DNA of 64,000 nucleotides from Gossypium raimondii. Lineage: Eukaryota > Streptophyta > Magnoliopsida > Malvales > Malvaceae. Location: NCBI RefSeq assembly GCF_025698545.1, contig NC_068567.1:2046001-2110000 (forward strand), given 5' to 3'. The first letter of the stretch is position 1. Each line of letters starts with the position of its first letter. Made by a program: the position numbers and the translations under genes. Under the pieces are notes generated by a model. The model was given only the letters and a program-made list of their open reading frames with translations, did no database searches and was not told the origin of the DNA. Shown here piece by piece: positions 1-9,187 of this stretch.

Positions 1-1128
1 TACTTGATAGATGCACCTGCTTTAGTCAAATATTTAGTTGGTTTCGTGAACTTCACTAGGGACACTATTATGATCATGTATCTATAACCTTTTTCATAAG
101 TCTTGTTAGAGTTAAACTCTCGAGCTCTTAAAAGTGACCACACTTCATATTCACATATGTGAATTCCATCAAGAGTGCTCCCGTAATTATAGCGCTCTAA
201 CAAATTTATATTATGAGTCTATTAAGAGTATATCGCCCATCATTCTCCTTACCACAACTGTTAAATTTTTTTTTTATTCTGGATGATATATTATATTTTA
301 TAATTTTATGATATTAACAATTACATTCTAATTACGTACTTTATCTTATTAAATCCAAAACTTGACATTATACAAGTATTGAGTTAAATTTCTATCATAG
401 ATAACTTAAATATTATAGGCTTCTACCTTATTCCGAATTTTCAAGTTTCCAACATAGTTACATTAATAATCTATACCATACGATCAAACTTAAAGTAACC
501 ATCAGCTCCCAAAGTCTCCAAGGTCGGTGAACCGACAAAACTCACAATTTTTGCCCTTTGCTTGATTGGAGAGGTGCGTTTTGTTCATGTCCTCGGTGAG
601 ACTGATTCTTTTGCATATGTTTCGGCAAAGACTAGTGCGGATAGAGATCAGATGTTTATGGCCTGGTGGTAATATCTTTTATTTTTTTTGGTCTATACTT
701 TTGGTTTTTGCCTTGGGTCTTTTTTTTTTTTTTTGGTGTGTGTTTTGTGAATTTAATGCATTGTAGGTCGTGTATGAGTTGTTTATAAGAACAAACATAA
801 GCTGTTGGTTTGCTTGGTGAGTTCTTTTTAGTGCAGGGTTTGTAGGTGATTTTCTAGGAAGTTTAGTCGTGAGTTTTCATTGTCTTTTGTGGGATATTGG
901 ACATTGCTTCTTCCGGTAAGGTTGACCCAGCTGTGTTTTTTTATTAGTAATAAAATTTCCATGATGGGCAAATAAAATATATTTGAAAAACAATATAAAG
1001 AAAGTCTAAACAGGAAAACGAATTGTTAAGATAAAATGTATTACTATTAATGAAATTGTGTAAGAGTGACATCGACTTACATATATCAGGTTATAAGTTG
1101 AACACATACTATACTCTTCTTTTCCTTA
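1..1128. other. Gene-free left edge
   Basis: No convincing gene is visible. The short open frame at 566-766 (+) is rich in Phe, Leu and Trp because it translates T-rich DNA, and it has no recognisable domain. About 780-960 is T/G-rich and ends near an AATAAA-like string, which could be the tail of a non-LTR element, but I could not confirm one. The last ~180 bases are the 3' flank of BBE1. Confidence 0.5.
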
Positions 1129-2739
1129 TCAATGAAAACGTGGAGGAATGCTTTGTTCATGCCTGAAGAAATTCTCCGGATCGATCTTAGCCTTAACATA
1201 AGTCAACCGATCAAAATTCTCCTTAAAATATTTACGACCCCAGACACTTGCTTGTTTATAACTTGCCTTACCCTCATTATTATTCCTTCCTATATCAAGA
1301 TCTCTGTAATTGAGATATGCTTCTCGTGGATATTTTGATACAAATGGACCCATATACTTATAAACTTTTCGAATCCAACTTATATACCTTTGAGGGTTAC
1401 TGTTATCCTCTTCTTGCCAGCCGACATAGTAGCTTATCTTGTATAATGTGCCCTTTCGATGCGGGAATGGTGTTTCTGTCTCTGGGATTTCGTCCATTTT
1501 CCCACCGTAAGCTATAATGTTTAGAGTTGAAATCCTTGCTTCGTCCTCAAGAAGTTGTGACAATAGTCCTTGTATTACTATTTCAGGCATTGGTTTCCTC
1601 ATGTAATCAGATTTTCCTTTGAATGAAGGAGAAAGAAAGAAATTCTTATAGCTCCTGTCAAGTAAAACCTCCTTTGTTTGATTTGTAAGTCCAGTCAAGA
1701 GCAATATAGATTCAATCCAAGTCATCTCGATGTAATCTTCCCTAACGAGACCAAGCTCAGGGAATCGTTCTTGCATCAATGGAATAAGCTCATTAGCACC
1801 ACCTTGAAACACTGAAACAAAGGTTGCTACAACAGTCCTTTCCCCATTTTCAGTAGAGTTCGTTGTTGAAATCGACACCACTGAGTATACATCATTTGGA
1901 AGATTGGGTGCAACGTATTGCCAACGATGAAGAAGCTGTGTTGCATTTTGTTCCAAGGTCCTTCGTACAGCGGCAACAGTCACGGTTGATGGAACATGAA
2001 CCAGCTTTACTTTCCATGAAAGAACGATCCCAAAGCTTCCCCCTCCACCACCTCGAATAGCCCAAAACAAATCTTCACCCATTAATTTTCTATCAAGAAC
2101 TCTCCCATTGGCATCAACGAACATCGCATCGATCACATTATCCGCCGCGAGACCGTATTTTCGGAACAACAAACCATAACCTCCACCACTAATGAATCCA
2201 CCAATTCCAACAGTGTGGCCAACAGCGCCTGGAAAGGTAAGGTTTGTGCTTCTTTCATTGATTCTGTAGTATACCTCACCGGTGATTGCACCTGATTGAA
2301 TCCATGCTTCCTCATTTTCGACATCAACATCAATCGATCGAAAATGAACCAAATCGATCACGATAAACGGGACTTGGGAGACATAGGAAAGACCTTCGAA
2401 ATCATGACCACCACTTCGAATTCTAATTTGGAGACCATGTTTCTTGGAGCAATGAATCGTTGCTTGAACATGGGAAATGTTTAATGGTGTTACAATAACC
2501 AATGGTTTGGGGGTATTTGTCGTAAAGGACCTGTAATTCTGAATCGAAGACTCCAAAATTTCTGAATATGAAGAGTTTGTTTCAGTGTAAACAACTTTAG
2601 AAATGGAAGAGGATTCCTGTGGATGATATGAAGAAAGGCAATCAAGAAAATTCTCATGGCTATTAGCTGAAGCATTCACCCATGACAATGAGCAAACAAC
2701 AACGAAAAGAAATGGTAAAGAACAGTAAAGGGACTTCAT
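1129..2739 (-). CDS. BBE1: berberine bridge enzyme-like FAD oxidoreductase, Cys-less
   Basis: This is a single-exon gene of 536 residues, the usual length for plant BBE-like proteins. Residues 1-25 form a signal peptide (cleavage likely after VNASA), so the product should be secreted. The FAD-binding domain (about 75-215) carries RSGGHD with the FAD-linking His112. The C-terminal BBE domain has YLNYRDLD (Tyr475) and ends in SIPPRFH. Cys34 and Cys97 probably form the conserved disulfide. The second FAD-linking residue, normally Cys, is Gly174 in GAVGHTVG. Val177 is the residue class linked to O2 reactivity in the family. Phe182 replaces the usual His, Tyr188 (GGGYG) is kept, and Ser436 sits at the variable substrate-facing site. 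I chose Met at 2739 because the in-frame upstream ATG (2796) lies inside the TATA-like box and would put 19 polar residues before the signal peptide. The substrate is unknown. Confidence 0.93.
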   Translation of the reverse strand: MKSLYCSLPFLFVVVCSLSWVNASANSHENFLDCLSSYHPQESSSISKVVYTETNSSYSEILESSIQNYRSFTTNTPKPLVIVTPLNISHVQATIHCSKKHGLQIRIRSGGHDFEGLSYVSQVPFIVIDLVHFRSIDVDVENEEAWIQSGAITGEVYYRINERSTNLTFPGAVGHTVGIGGFISGGGYGLLFRKYGLAADNVIDAMFVDANGRVLDRKLMGEDLFWAIRGGGGGSFGIVLSWKVKLVHVPSTVTVAAVRRTLEQNATQLLHRWQYVAPNLPNDVYSVVSISTTNSTENGERTVVATFVSVFQGGANELIPLMQERFPELGLVREDYIEMTWIESILLLTGLTNQTKEVLLDRSYKNFFLSPSFKGKSDYMRKPMPEIVIQGLLSQLLEDEARISTLNIIAYGGKMDEIPETETPFPHRKGTLYKISYYVGWQEEDNSNPQRYISWIRKVYKYMGPFVSKYPREAYLNYRDLDIGRNNNEGKASYKQASVWGRKYFKENFDRLTYVKAKIDPENFFRHEQSIPPRFH

Positions 2740-2789
2740 CTTTTCTGAAACCGATGAATTTTGTGAACACTTGAAATACGAGGTTTCCT

Positions 2790-2797
2790 TATTCATA
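2790..2797 (-). promoter_or_regulatory. TATA-like box of BBE1
   Basis: The sense strand reads TATGAATA, in the same alignment position as TATAAATA in BBE3-6 and about 50 bases before the ATG. Just upstream (about 2805-2815) the sense strand has GAATGACGTAGG, a TGACG-type bZIP site. The AGCCGCC element of the other copies is absent here. Function is inferred from position. Confidence 0.45.
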
Positions 2798-2819
2798 GAG
2801 TTTTCCTACGTCATTCATT

Positions 2820-4425
2820 TCCTTACGTATTAAGGGTTTGATTTCATCACAAAATTTTGGTAAAAACATCTTTTTGGTCTCTCTCAAATTTGATATTGAA
2901 CAAATTGGTTCATTTAAAAAAATTTAGAATACTTTAACCCCTATTAATTTTAAAAGTGAACAGCTAAGAATAATTAATCACGATACAATTCATGTTTTCC
3001 ATTTTGTATATAATTTTGATTAATATAATAACATATTAAGCTTTTAATATTTACCGGCAATTTAATTATAATTTTATAAAATTATCTAAAAAATATAGAA
3101 AACTATAGCATCAGTGTGTAAATTTTAAGAGCTGAATTTATTCTTATACCAATAAAATTATATAAAATTAATAGAAAATATTAATTTTGTAATTAATTGT
3201 CTTTAGATATTCACTTTAAAACTCGATTTTTTCAAATAGATTAATTTATTCGTGTTTCTATATTCTTTTACCAAAAGTTTTGGTCAAATTTCTCTCTACA
3301 TTGTTCCTCGTTACCAGTTTTTCTTTTCAACACAATATAACAACTTTTATTAATATTTTTATTGAAGAAACATAATATAAGAACTTGTATTTTATTAGCA
3401 AATGTCAAATTGTCAATTACGGCGTCGGAGAATAAATCATTTATTAATCATTTTCTTTGCTGCTAAAATTAAATCTCTGAACAATTCTTGCATCTGTGAT
3501 TTGGATGTTGACTTATCGTATAATTTATTGGATTCTGTCTGACAAAAATATGGGAAGATACTTTGAACTTATTTTAAGGATTGGTTGGGTTTGACTTGAA
3601 AATTTGTTTGTTTAAGTTCAATTTGAATTATAGAAATTAAATTCGAATCCGGTAAATTGGTATTAATTTTTAGATTATTTTATTATCAACAATAAATTTT
3701 AAAAATTATAATATATCAAATACACTTAAAAATATTAGAATAAATATTAAAACAATAAATAAATTAAAAATACATTAAAATTCTTTATACTAAGTTGCAA
3801 ATAAAATATTAATAAAATTAACAATAAAACATAAATTCTACAATTTCAAATAATATTAAAAGCGACAGCGAAACAATAATAAAAATGTACAAAATAAAAA
3901 TCCAAACAACAAAAACAACAGCAAAAATAGCATCAAAACCGCACCAAAAAACTAGGGACAACAAAAAAGGACTATGATTTTTTTATTAAAAATAGTTAAT
4001 TTATTTGGGTCGGGCTAGGACAAAAAAACTCTTACACGAGGCCCAACTCATTTAAAAAACGAGCCTAATTTTTTTGTCTAAACCTATTTTTCGAGCCTAT
4101 ATTTTTGTCTAAACTCTCTTATTTTTTGAGTAGACCTTTTAGGTCGAGTTGGATGACTCGACCTATGATCAGGTCTACCTGAACTTACGTGGACATAAAA
4201 TATGGAAAGTTATTTTTTATTTTGTTAAAGGAATAATAATTTTTTAGCCATTCATTTTTTTGATGTTTTGGCAAAAGCTGAAGTTCATAATAAGAACAGC
4301 AAGTTTATTCTAAACAAAATCTTCAAGACAAAATCTATTACTAAACGTAATATCGGACGAGTTTATTCTAAAAAACACCTAAAAGCTACTTAGCGATGTA
4401 GAATTGTTAGGTAATAAATTCAACT
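2820..4425. other. AT-rich intergenic region, BBE1 to BBE2
   Basis: There is no gene. About 3465-3570 matches the distal upstream block of the other BBE copies: an 'aattcttgcat' string, then 'gatgttgac', then 'tctgacaaaaatatgggaagata'. In BBE1 it sits ~730-830 bp from the ATG instead of ~200-300 bp, so roughly 500 bp of AT-rich DNA appears to have been inserted between it and the core promoter. The stretch 3600-4200 is low-complexity and repeat-like. The last ~200 bases are the 3' flank of BBE2. Confidence 0.5.
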
Positions 4426-4449
4426 CATAACATAATCTTTGTTTTTCGG

Positions 4450-6063
4450 TTAATGAAAACGAGGAGGAATGCTTTGTTCATGCTTGAAGAAATTCTCTGG
4501 ATCAATTTTTGTCTTGACATAAACCAACCTATCAAAATTATTCTTGAAATATTTACGGCCCCAAACGCTTGCTTGTTTATAACTTGTCTTGCCATCATCA
4601 TTATTCCGTCCAATATCAAGATCTCTATAGTTAACATAAGCTGCTCGTGGAGATTTTGAAACAAATGGACCCATGTAGCTATAAAGTGTCCTCATCCAAC
4701 TTATATACCTTTGGGGGTTACTGTTTTCCTCTTCTTGCCAAACGATGTTGTAGTTTATCTTGTATAAGGTGCCTTTCCGATGAGGGAATGGAGTTTCTGT
4801 CTCTGGGATTTCGTCCATTTTTCCTCCGTAAGATATGATGTTTACAATTGCTGTGCTTGTTTCGTTGACCTTGAGAAGTCGGGACCATAGCCCTTGTAAT
4901 GCTATTTCTGGCATTGGTTTCCTTACGTAATCAGATTTTGATTTGTATGAAAGAGGAACAAGGGAATTCCTATTGCTCCTATCGAGTAAAATCTCCGATG
5001 TTTCATTTGAAAGTTGGTTCCAGAACAATATAGATTCAATCCAAGTCATCTCAATGTAATCTTCTCTAAGGAGTCCAAGCTCAGGGAATCGTTCTTGCAT
5101 CAATGGAATCAGCTCATCGGCAACACCTTGAAACACTGAAGTAAAGGTTGCTAGAACAGTCCTTTCCCCATTTTCAGTAGAGTTCATTGATGATATCGAA
5201 ACGACTGAGTATACATCATTTGGAAGATTGGGTGCAACGTATTGCCAACGATGAAGAAGCTGTGTTGCATTTTGTTCCAAGGTCCTGCCCACTGAGAAAA
5301 CAGTCACAGTTGACGGAACATGAACCAGCTTTACCTTCCATGACAGGACGATCCCGAAGCTTCCTCCTCCGCCACCTCGAATGGCCCAAAACAGATCTTC
5401 CCCCATCAATCTTCTATCAAGAACTCTCCCATTAGCACCGACAAACTGCGCGTCGATTACATTATCAGCTGCAAGACCATATTTTCTGAACAAGAAGCCG
5501 TAACCTCCACCACTAATGAACCCACCAATTCCCACAGTGTGGCAAAGAGCCCCTGGGAAGGTAAGATTGGTGGTTTTTTCATTGATTCTGTAGTATACTT
5601 CACCGGTGATCGCACCTGATTGAATCCATGCTTCTTCTTTTTTGACATCAACATCGATGGATCGAAAATGAACCAAATCGATAACGACAAACGGGACTTG
5701 AGAGACATAGGAAAGGCCTTCGAAATCATGACCTCCACTCCGAGTTCTAATTTGGAGGCCATGCTTTTTGGAGCAATGAATCGTTGCTTGAACATGGGAA
5801 ATGTTCGATGGTGTTATAATAACCAATGGTTTTGGGATATTTGGCGTAGAAAACCTTGGATTCCGAATGGAGGACTCCAAAACTGCTGAATATGAAGAGT
5901 TTGTCTCAGTGTAAATAACTTTAGAAAAGGAAGTGAATTCATCGGGATGATATGAAGAAAGGCAATCAAGAAAATAATCATTGCTATTAGCTGAAGCATT
6001 CACCCATGACAATGAGAAAACAACAACGAAAAGCAATGGCAAACAATCGTGAAGGGACTTCAT
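4450..6063 (-). CDS. BBE2: berberine bridge enzyme-like oxidoreductase, the only copy with both FAD-linking residues
   Basis: An intact single-exon gene of 537 residues. The signal peptide is 1-25, with a disulfide pair Cys34/Cys97. FAD-linking residues His112 (RSGGHD) and Cys174 (GALCHTVG) are both present, so bicovalent FAD is expected. Val177 suggests an O2-reactive oxidase, by analogy with the Leu-to-Val switch studied in Arabidopsis BBE-like 15. Phe182 replaces the usual His, Tyr188 (GGGYG) and Tyr476 (AYVNYRDLD) are kept, and Asn437 occupies the variable substrate-facing site. N-glycosylation sequons occur at Asn55, Asn87 and Asn166. It lies ~1.7 kb upstream of BBE1 on the same strand. 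Its core promoter is damaged and a 12.7-kb gypsy element starts 316 bp above the ATG, so expression may be reduced or LTR-driven. The substrate (oligosaccharide, monolignol, alkaloid or other) cannot be told. Confidence 0.94.
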   Translation of the reverse strand: MKSLHDCLPLLFVVVFSLSWVNASANSNDYFLDCLSSYHPDEFTSFSKVIYTETNSSYSAVLESSIRNPRFSTPNIPKPLVIITPSNISHVQATIHCSKKHGLQIRTRSGGHDFEGLSYVSQVPFVVIDLVHFRSIDVDVKKEEAWIQSGAITGEVYYRINEKTTNLTFPGALCHTVGIGGFISGGGYGFLFRKYGLAADNVIDAQFVGANGRVLDRRLMGEDLFWAIRGGGGGSFGIVLSWKVKLVHVPSTVTVFSVGRTLEQNATQLLHRWQYVAPNLPNDVYSVVSISSMNSTENGERTVLATFTSVFQGVADELIPLMQERFPELGLLREDYIEMTWIESILFWNQLSNETSEILLDRSNRNSLVPLSYKSKSDYVRKPMPEIALQGLWSRLLKVNETSTAIVNIISYGGKMDEIPETETPFPHRKGTLYKINYNIVWQEEENSNPQRYISWMRTLYSYMGPFVSKSPRAAYVNYRDLDIGRNNDDGKTSYKQASVWGRKYFKNNFDRLVYVKTKIDPENFFKHEQSIPPRFH

Positions 6064-6111
6064 GTTTTATGAAACTGATGAATTTGTGAAGAGTTCAACA
6101 AGAGATTTCCT

Positions 6112-6140
6112 TACTTGTAAAGGCAATGCTTTGAGCAGCC
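6112..6140 (-). promoter_or_regulatory. Degenerate BBE2 core promoter
   Basis: Aligned with BBE3-6, the TATA position (6112-6119) reads TACAAGTA instead of TATAAATA. The GCC-box position (6134-6140, + strand) reads AGCAGCC instead of AGCCGCC. The flanking bases ('ggcaatgctttgag', 'catgtgaa') are conserved, so both changes are substitutions in an otherwise preserved promoter. Confidence 0.6.
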
Positions 6141-6189
6141 ATGTGAAGGAAACTGAAGTTTCTTAGCTAGCGTGGACGGTACAAGTTTG

Positions 6190-6372
6190 ATTAAAAAAGA
6201 CCTGGTATTTGGTTAATTGTTTGAACTTTCAGTGCTGTTATAATTGAAAAATCTATACATACAGATGGAAAACTAAATCTTTGAATAATACTTGCATACG
6301 TGAATGTTCACTTAGCTTAATATTATTGGGTTTTGTGTGACAAAAATATAGGAAGATAGTTGGGACCAGGTG
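6190..6372 (-). promoter_or_regulatory. Conserved distal upstream block of BBE2
   Basis: This segment, ~130-310 bp above the ATG, recurs upstream of the remnant (22165-22320), BBE3 (~30575-30715), BBE4 (~39815-39955) and the orphan block (~56955-57090). It includes 'ttataattgaaaaatcta', 'tacagatggaaaa', 'cttgcatacgtg' and 'ggaagatagttggga'. It may be a regulatory module or simply shared ancestry. The gypsy insertion cuts it off at 6378. Confidence 0.4.
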
Positions 6373-6378
6373 GGTTTT

Positions 6379-8229
6379 TGTAATAATTGAATTTTGTCCG
6401 GGTCAAATTTCATATTTTTTAAAATTATATTTTAACCTCTAAAATTTTCTAAAATTATAGTTTGACCCCTAACTTTCCTAAAATTACATTTTGAATCCTA
6501 AACTTTTTCTATTTACATTTTGACCCTTAAATTTTCCTAAAATTATATTTTGACCCCAAAAGTTTTGCATACCCTACAATCTGGTCCTCCTGTCAGAAAA
6601 TCCTCAGCCGCCAGGCGCAACTTGCACACCTGTAGTCCAGCGACCGACCTAGGCTCGTGATGGCCTCCCTAGCTACCTGCTTCCTACAAGAAAATCAAAA
6701 ATAAAAGCAAGAAAATCAACCAAAAAAGAGCGGCCAAAAAAAAAACAAGCAAAAAAAGAGAGAAAAGCACCAGCAAAAAATAAAAAAACCGCAAGAAACT
6801 AAGGAAATTTCGGTCTTTTCCCCACAACCACTGAGGGTGGAGGAGAACTGAACGACGAGTGGCGGATTGGGGCGGTGGTGACGCCTTCAAAGTTGGGGAT
6901 TTCGAAAATAGATGAGAAGGAAAAAGAGGAAAAGAAAAGAAAGGAGAAAAGAGGGGAGTGCCGGAGGGCGTGCACCGCCAGACGGAGGAAGCATCGGCGG
7001 TGGGGGTTAAGTTAGGGTTAGGGTGAAAGAAAGAAAGAAGAAAGGAAGAAAAAAAGAAAAAAAAGAAAGAAAAAAAAGAAAAAAATAAAAGAACAGTTGG
7101 GCCAACCCGAACCGAGCCAGTGCGCGACTGACCTACCGAGGACCCAAGACTATCAACAGTGACCCAAAGATCCAAGATCAAACAAACCAAACCAGCAAAG
7201 ACCACCAGCCGGCCTAAAACAGCAAGCCCACAATCAGCAGCAGGTCGACCCAGCGGCCCAATCAGCAAGAAAAGAAAAAAACAGCAGCAGCCCAGATTCG
7301 GCAGGCCGTCCAATGACCCAAGAAAGCAAAGAAGTCTGTCGATCCAAGCCCAAGCCAAACCCAATGACCAAGAAATTTATCTGAAGAGCTAGTTAGGCCA
7401 ATGACCAGTACCATGACCTAATTTAGCGGCAAAAAGAAAAACAAGAAAAAGAAAAAAGCCCAAGTCGTGTAGCCCATTCTTCAAGCCTGTAATTTTGGGC
7501 TTTTCGGTATTTTTTTACCCACTTTTAATTTAGTTCATGTATTTTGATGACATTTCGTTTATAATATTATTGACATTTTTAAATATTTTTCTTTTTTAGT
7601 TTTAGAAATTTTATTATGTTCATTTAGTTGCAATTTTTAAATTTAAATAATTTCAATAAATAAGGCAACGAATCGATTTGACATTAAGTCGTTGATTTCA
7701 TCACTATGTTGGGTGAATATCATTGACTCGTGTTAAATATGGGGCGCCCTTCTAAAAAATCGAGAAATTCAAAAATTCTCGTGTTAAAATAAAATGTTTA
7801 TCTTTTGTAAATTATCAAATTACATTTTTAAAAATATATAAAAATATATAATTTACCAAAATTTTTGTGTTTCAATCGGATCACGATTAAATATTAAATT
7901 GAACTCATATTTTTAAAAATTAAGACAACGTGCGCTTAACGAGATACCAATTTTGGGCTTCACGAGGGTGCTAATACCTTCTTCGTGCGTAACAGACTCC
8001 CGAACCCTAATTTCTCTGGATTTTGACGTGGACCTTAAATTGGATCTTTTTTTAGAAAATTTGAAAAATAAATTTTCTTTTAAAAAGAAAAATTATTAGG
8101 TGTCCGATCACACCTAAAAAAAAGATCTGTGGCGACTCTTTTTTCTTTAAAAAAATAAAATCGAGACTTTGTTTCCAAATTTTCAATAATAACCTCAACT
8201 AGCGCCCGTGCAAATTTTAGGTCGCTACA
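6379..8229 (+). repeat. 5' LTR of the gypsy element
   Basis: 1,851 bases from TGTAATAATTG to GCTACA. Near the start it has a run of ~30-bp imperfect repeats ('aaattatattttgaccc' type, about 6400-6560). It then has a GA/purine-rich stretch (about 6900-7090) and ends with 'tggcgactc...ggtcgctaca'. The open frame on the minus strand at 6684-7364 is low-complexity Phe/Leu/Ser translation of polypurine DNA, not a gene. Confidence 0.88.
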
Positions 8230-9187
8230 GCTAGCGACTCCACTGGGGACATCCTTTTTGAGAGTTGAGTCTAATGTTAAACGCATGTTGTCAAATTTTT
8301 TTATAAATTCCTTGTTCGAATTAATATTTAATCATGATCCTTGAATTTTGTTTTTGAAAAATCATGCGTTTGCATCATGTTGTAAATATTTTTCTAACTT
8401 GTTTTACCTTTCTGTTGTTCAGCTCTAAGTTTTATTTTATGGTTTTAGCTTTTTTAGTTTTAAATAAAAACAAAAAGGTTTGTGAGTTTCTCCCCACACA
8501 CCGTGCACTTGCATTCTTGCATAACATAAGCTCTCTACCCGAGCTCTATCCGTTTAAGTGGAATAAACGCTACGCCTTCGTGAGTTAACTCGTCCCTCCG
8601 CACAAGCTAGTGAAATACTTCTGGGTTACATATGACTTATGCTTTCATGAGTTAACTTGTCCCTCCGCATAGGCATAAGTAAATGTAATTTCTCGAATTG
8701 AACTTGTGAGCCTGTGATGGGTGATGACTGAGGCTTCGTACTAGCCTTAGTAGGCTATAGTACGGACAATTTGAGTACCTTTCTAGAACCGAAACCACAT
8801 ATAGTGAACTGTACGAGCCACCCAATTAGAGCCATGCCGAACCTTTGTCCGTTGAATAGTCACCAAAATAAGTACATGGGAGAAACACCTCTTACCTTTT
8901 ATTTCTTTTACATTTACATTTTTTCTCAAGGGAATCGGGTCTGTTTAATAATTTGGATCGGGTAGATTATTTGATGAGTATGTGGGGTAGGTTTTTTTCG
9001 TAAAGCATGATGGGCGAAAATGTAGGTCAGTTTTACCGAAATGCATGATTGAATAGTTTAATTTGTTAGATTTTCCATAGTTTTTTCTCCGTTTATATTT
9101 GTTGTGATTACTAACCAAGGTTATTTGTCTTCATTTATTTTTCATCATGCATCATAGGAATCTCATTAGGAAGGTGTTGATTAGAGA
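8230..9187 (+). other. Gypsy primer-binding site and untranslated leader
   Basis: Immediately after the 5' LTR comes 'gctagcgactccactgggga', placed where a tRNA primer-binding site belongs; I do not assign the tRNA. The following ~930 bases have no long open frame and contain short direct repeats ('gagttaacttgtccctccgc' type, about 8580 and 8650). The gag-like region begins near 9188. Confidence 0.6.

Noticed and set aside
2740-2796. Longer N-terminus for BBE1 starting at 2796
   Set aside because: No other paralogue has it. It would place 19 polar residues before the signal peptide, and its ATG lies in the TATA-like box.
4453-5889. Several open frames of 60-115 codons on the + strand inside BBE genes (for example 5187-5435 and 5620-5889, with counterparts in every paralogue)
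   Set aside because: They are antisense shadows of the BBE coding sequence. They recur at the same place in each copy only because the sense protein is conserved, and they show no domain of their own.
7008-7026. 'gttagggttagggtg', telomere-like repeat
   Set aside because: Barely two units inside an LTR, and the other LTR has only 'gttagggctaaggtg'. Not a telomeric tract.
6684-7364. 226-codon hydrophobic, apparently membrane-like frame in the gypsy 5' LTR (and 17562-18302 in the 3' LTR)
   Set aside because: It is Phe/Leu/Ser translation of polypurine LTR DNA. The two LTRs do not keep the same frame, so there is no selection for a protein.
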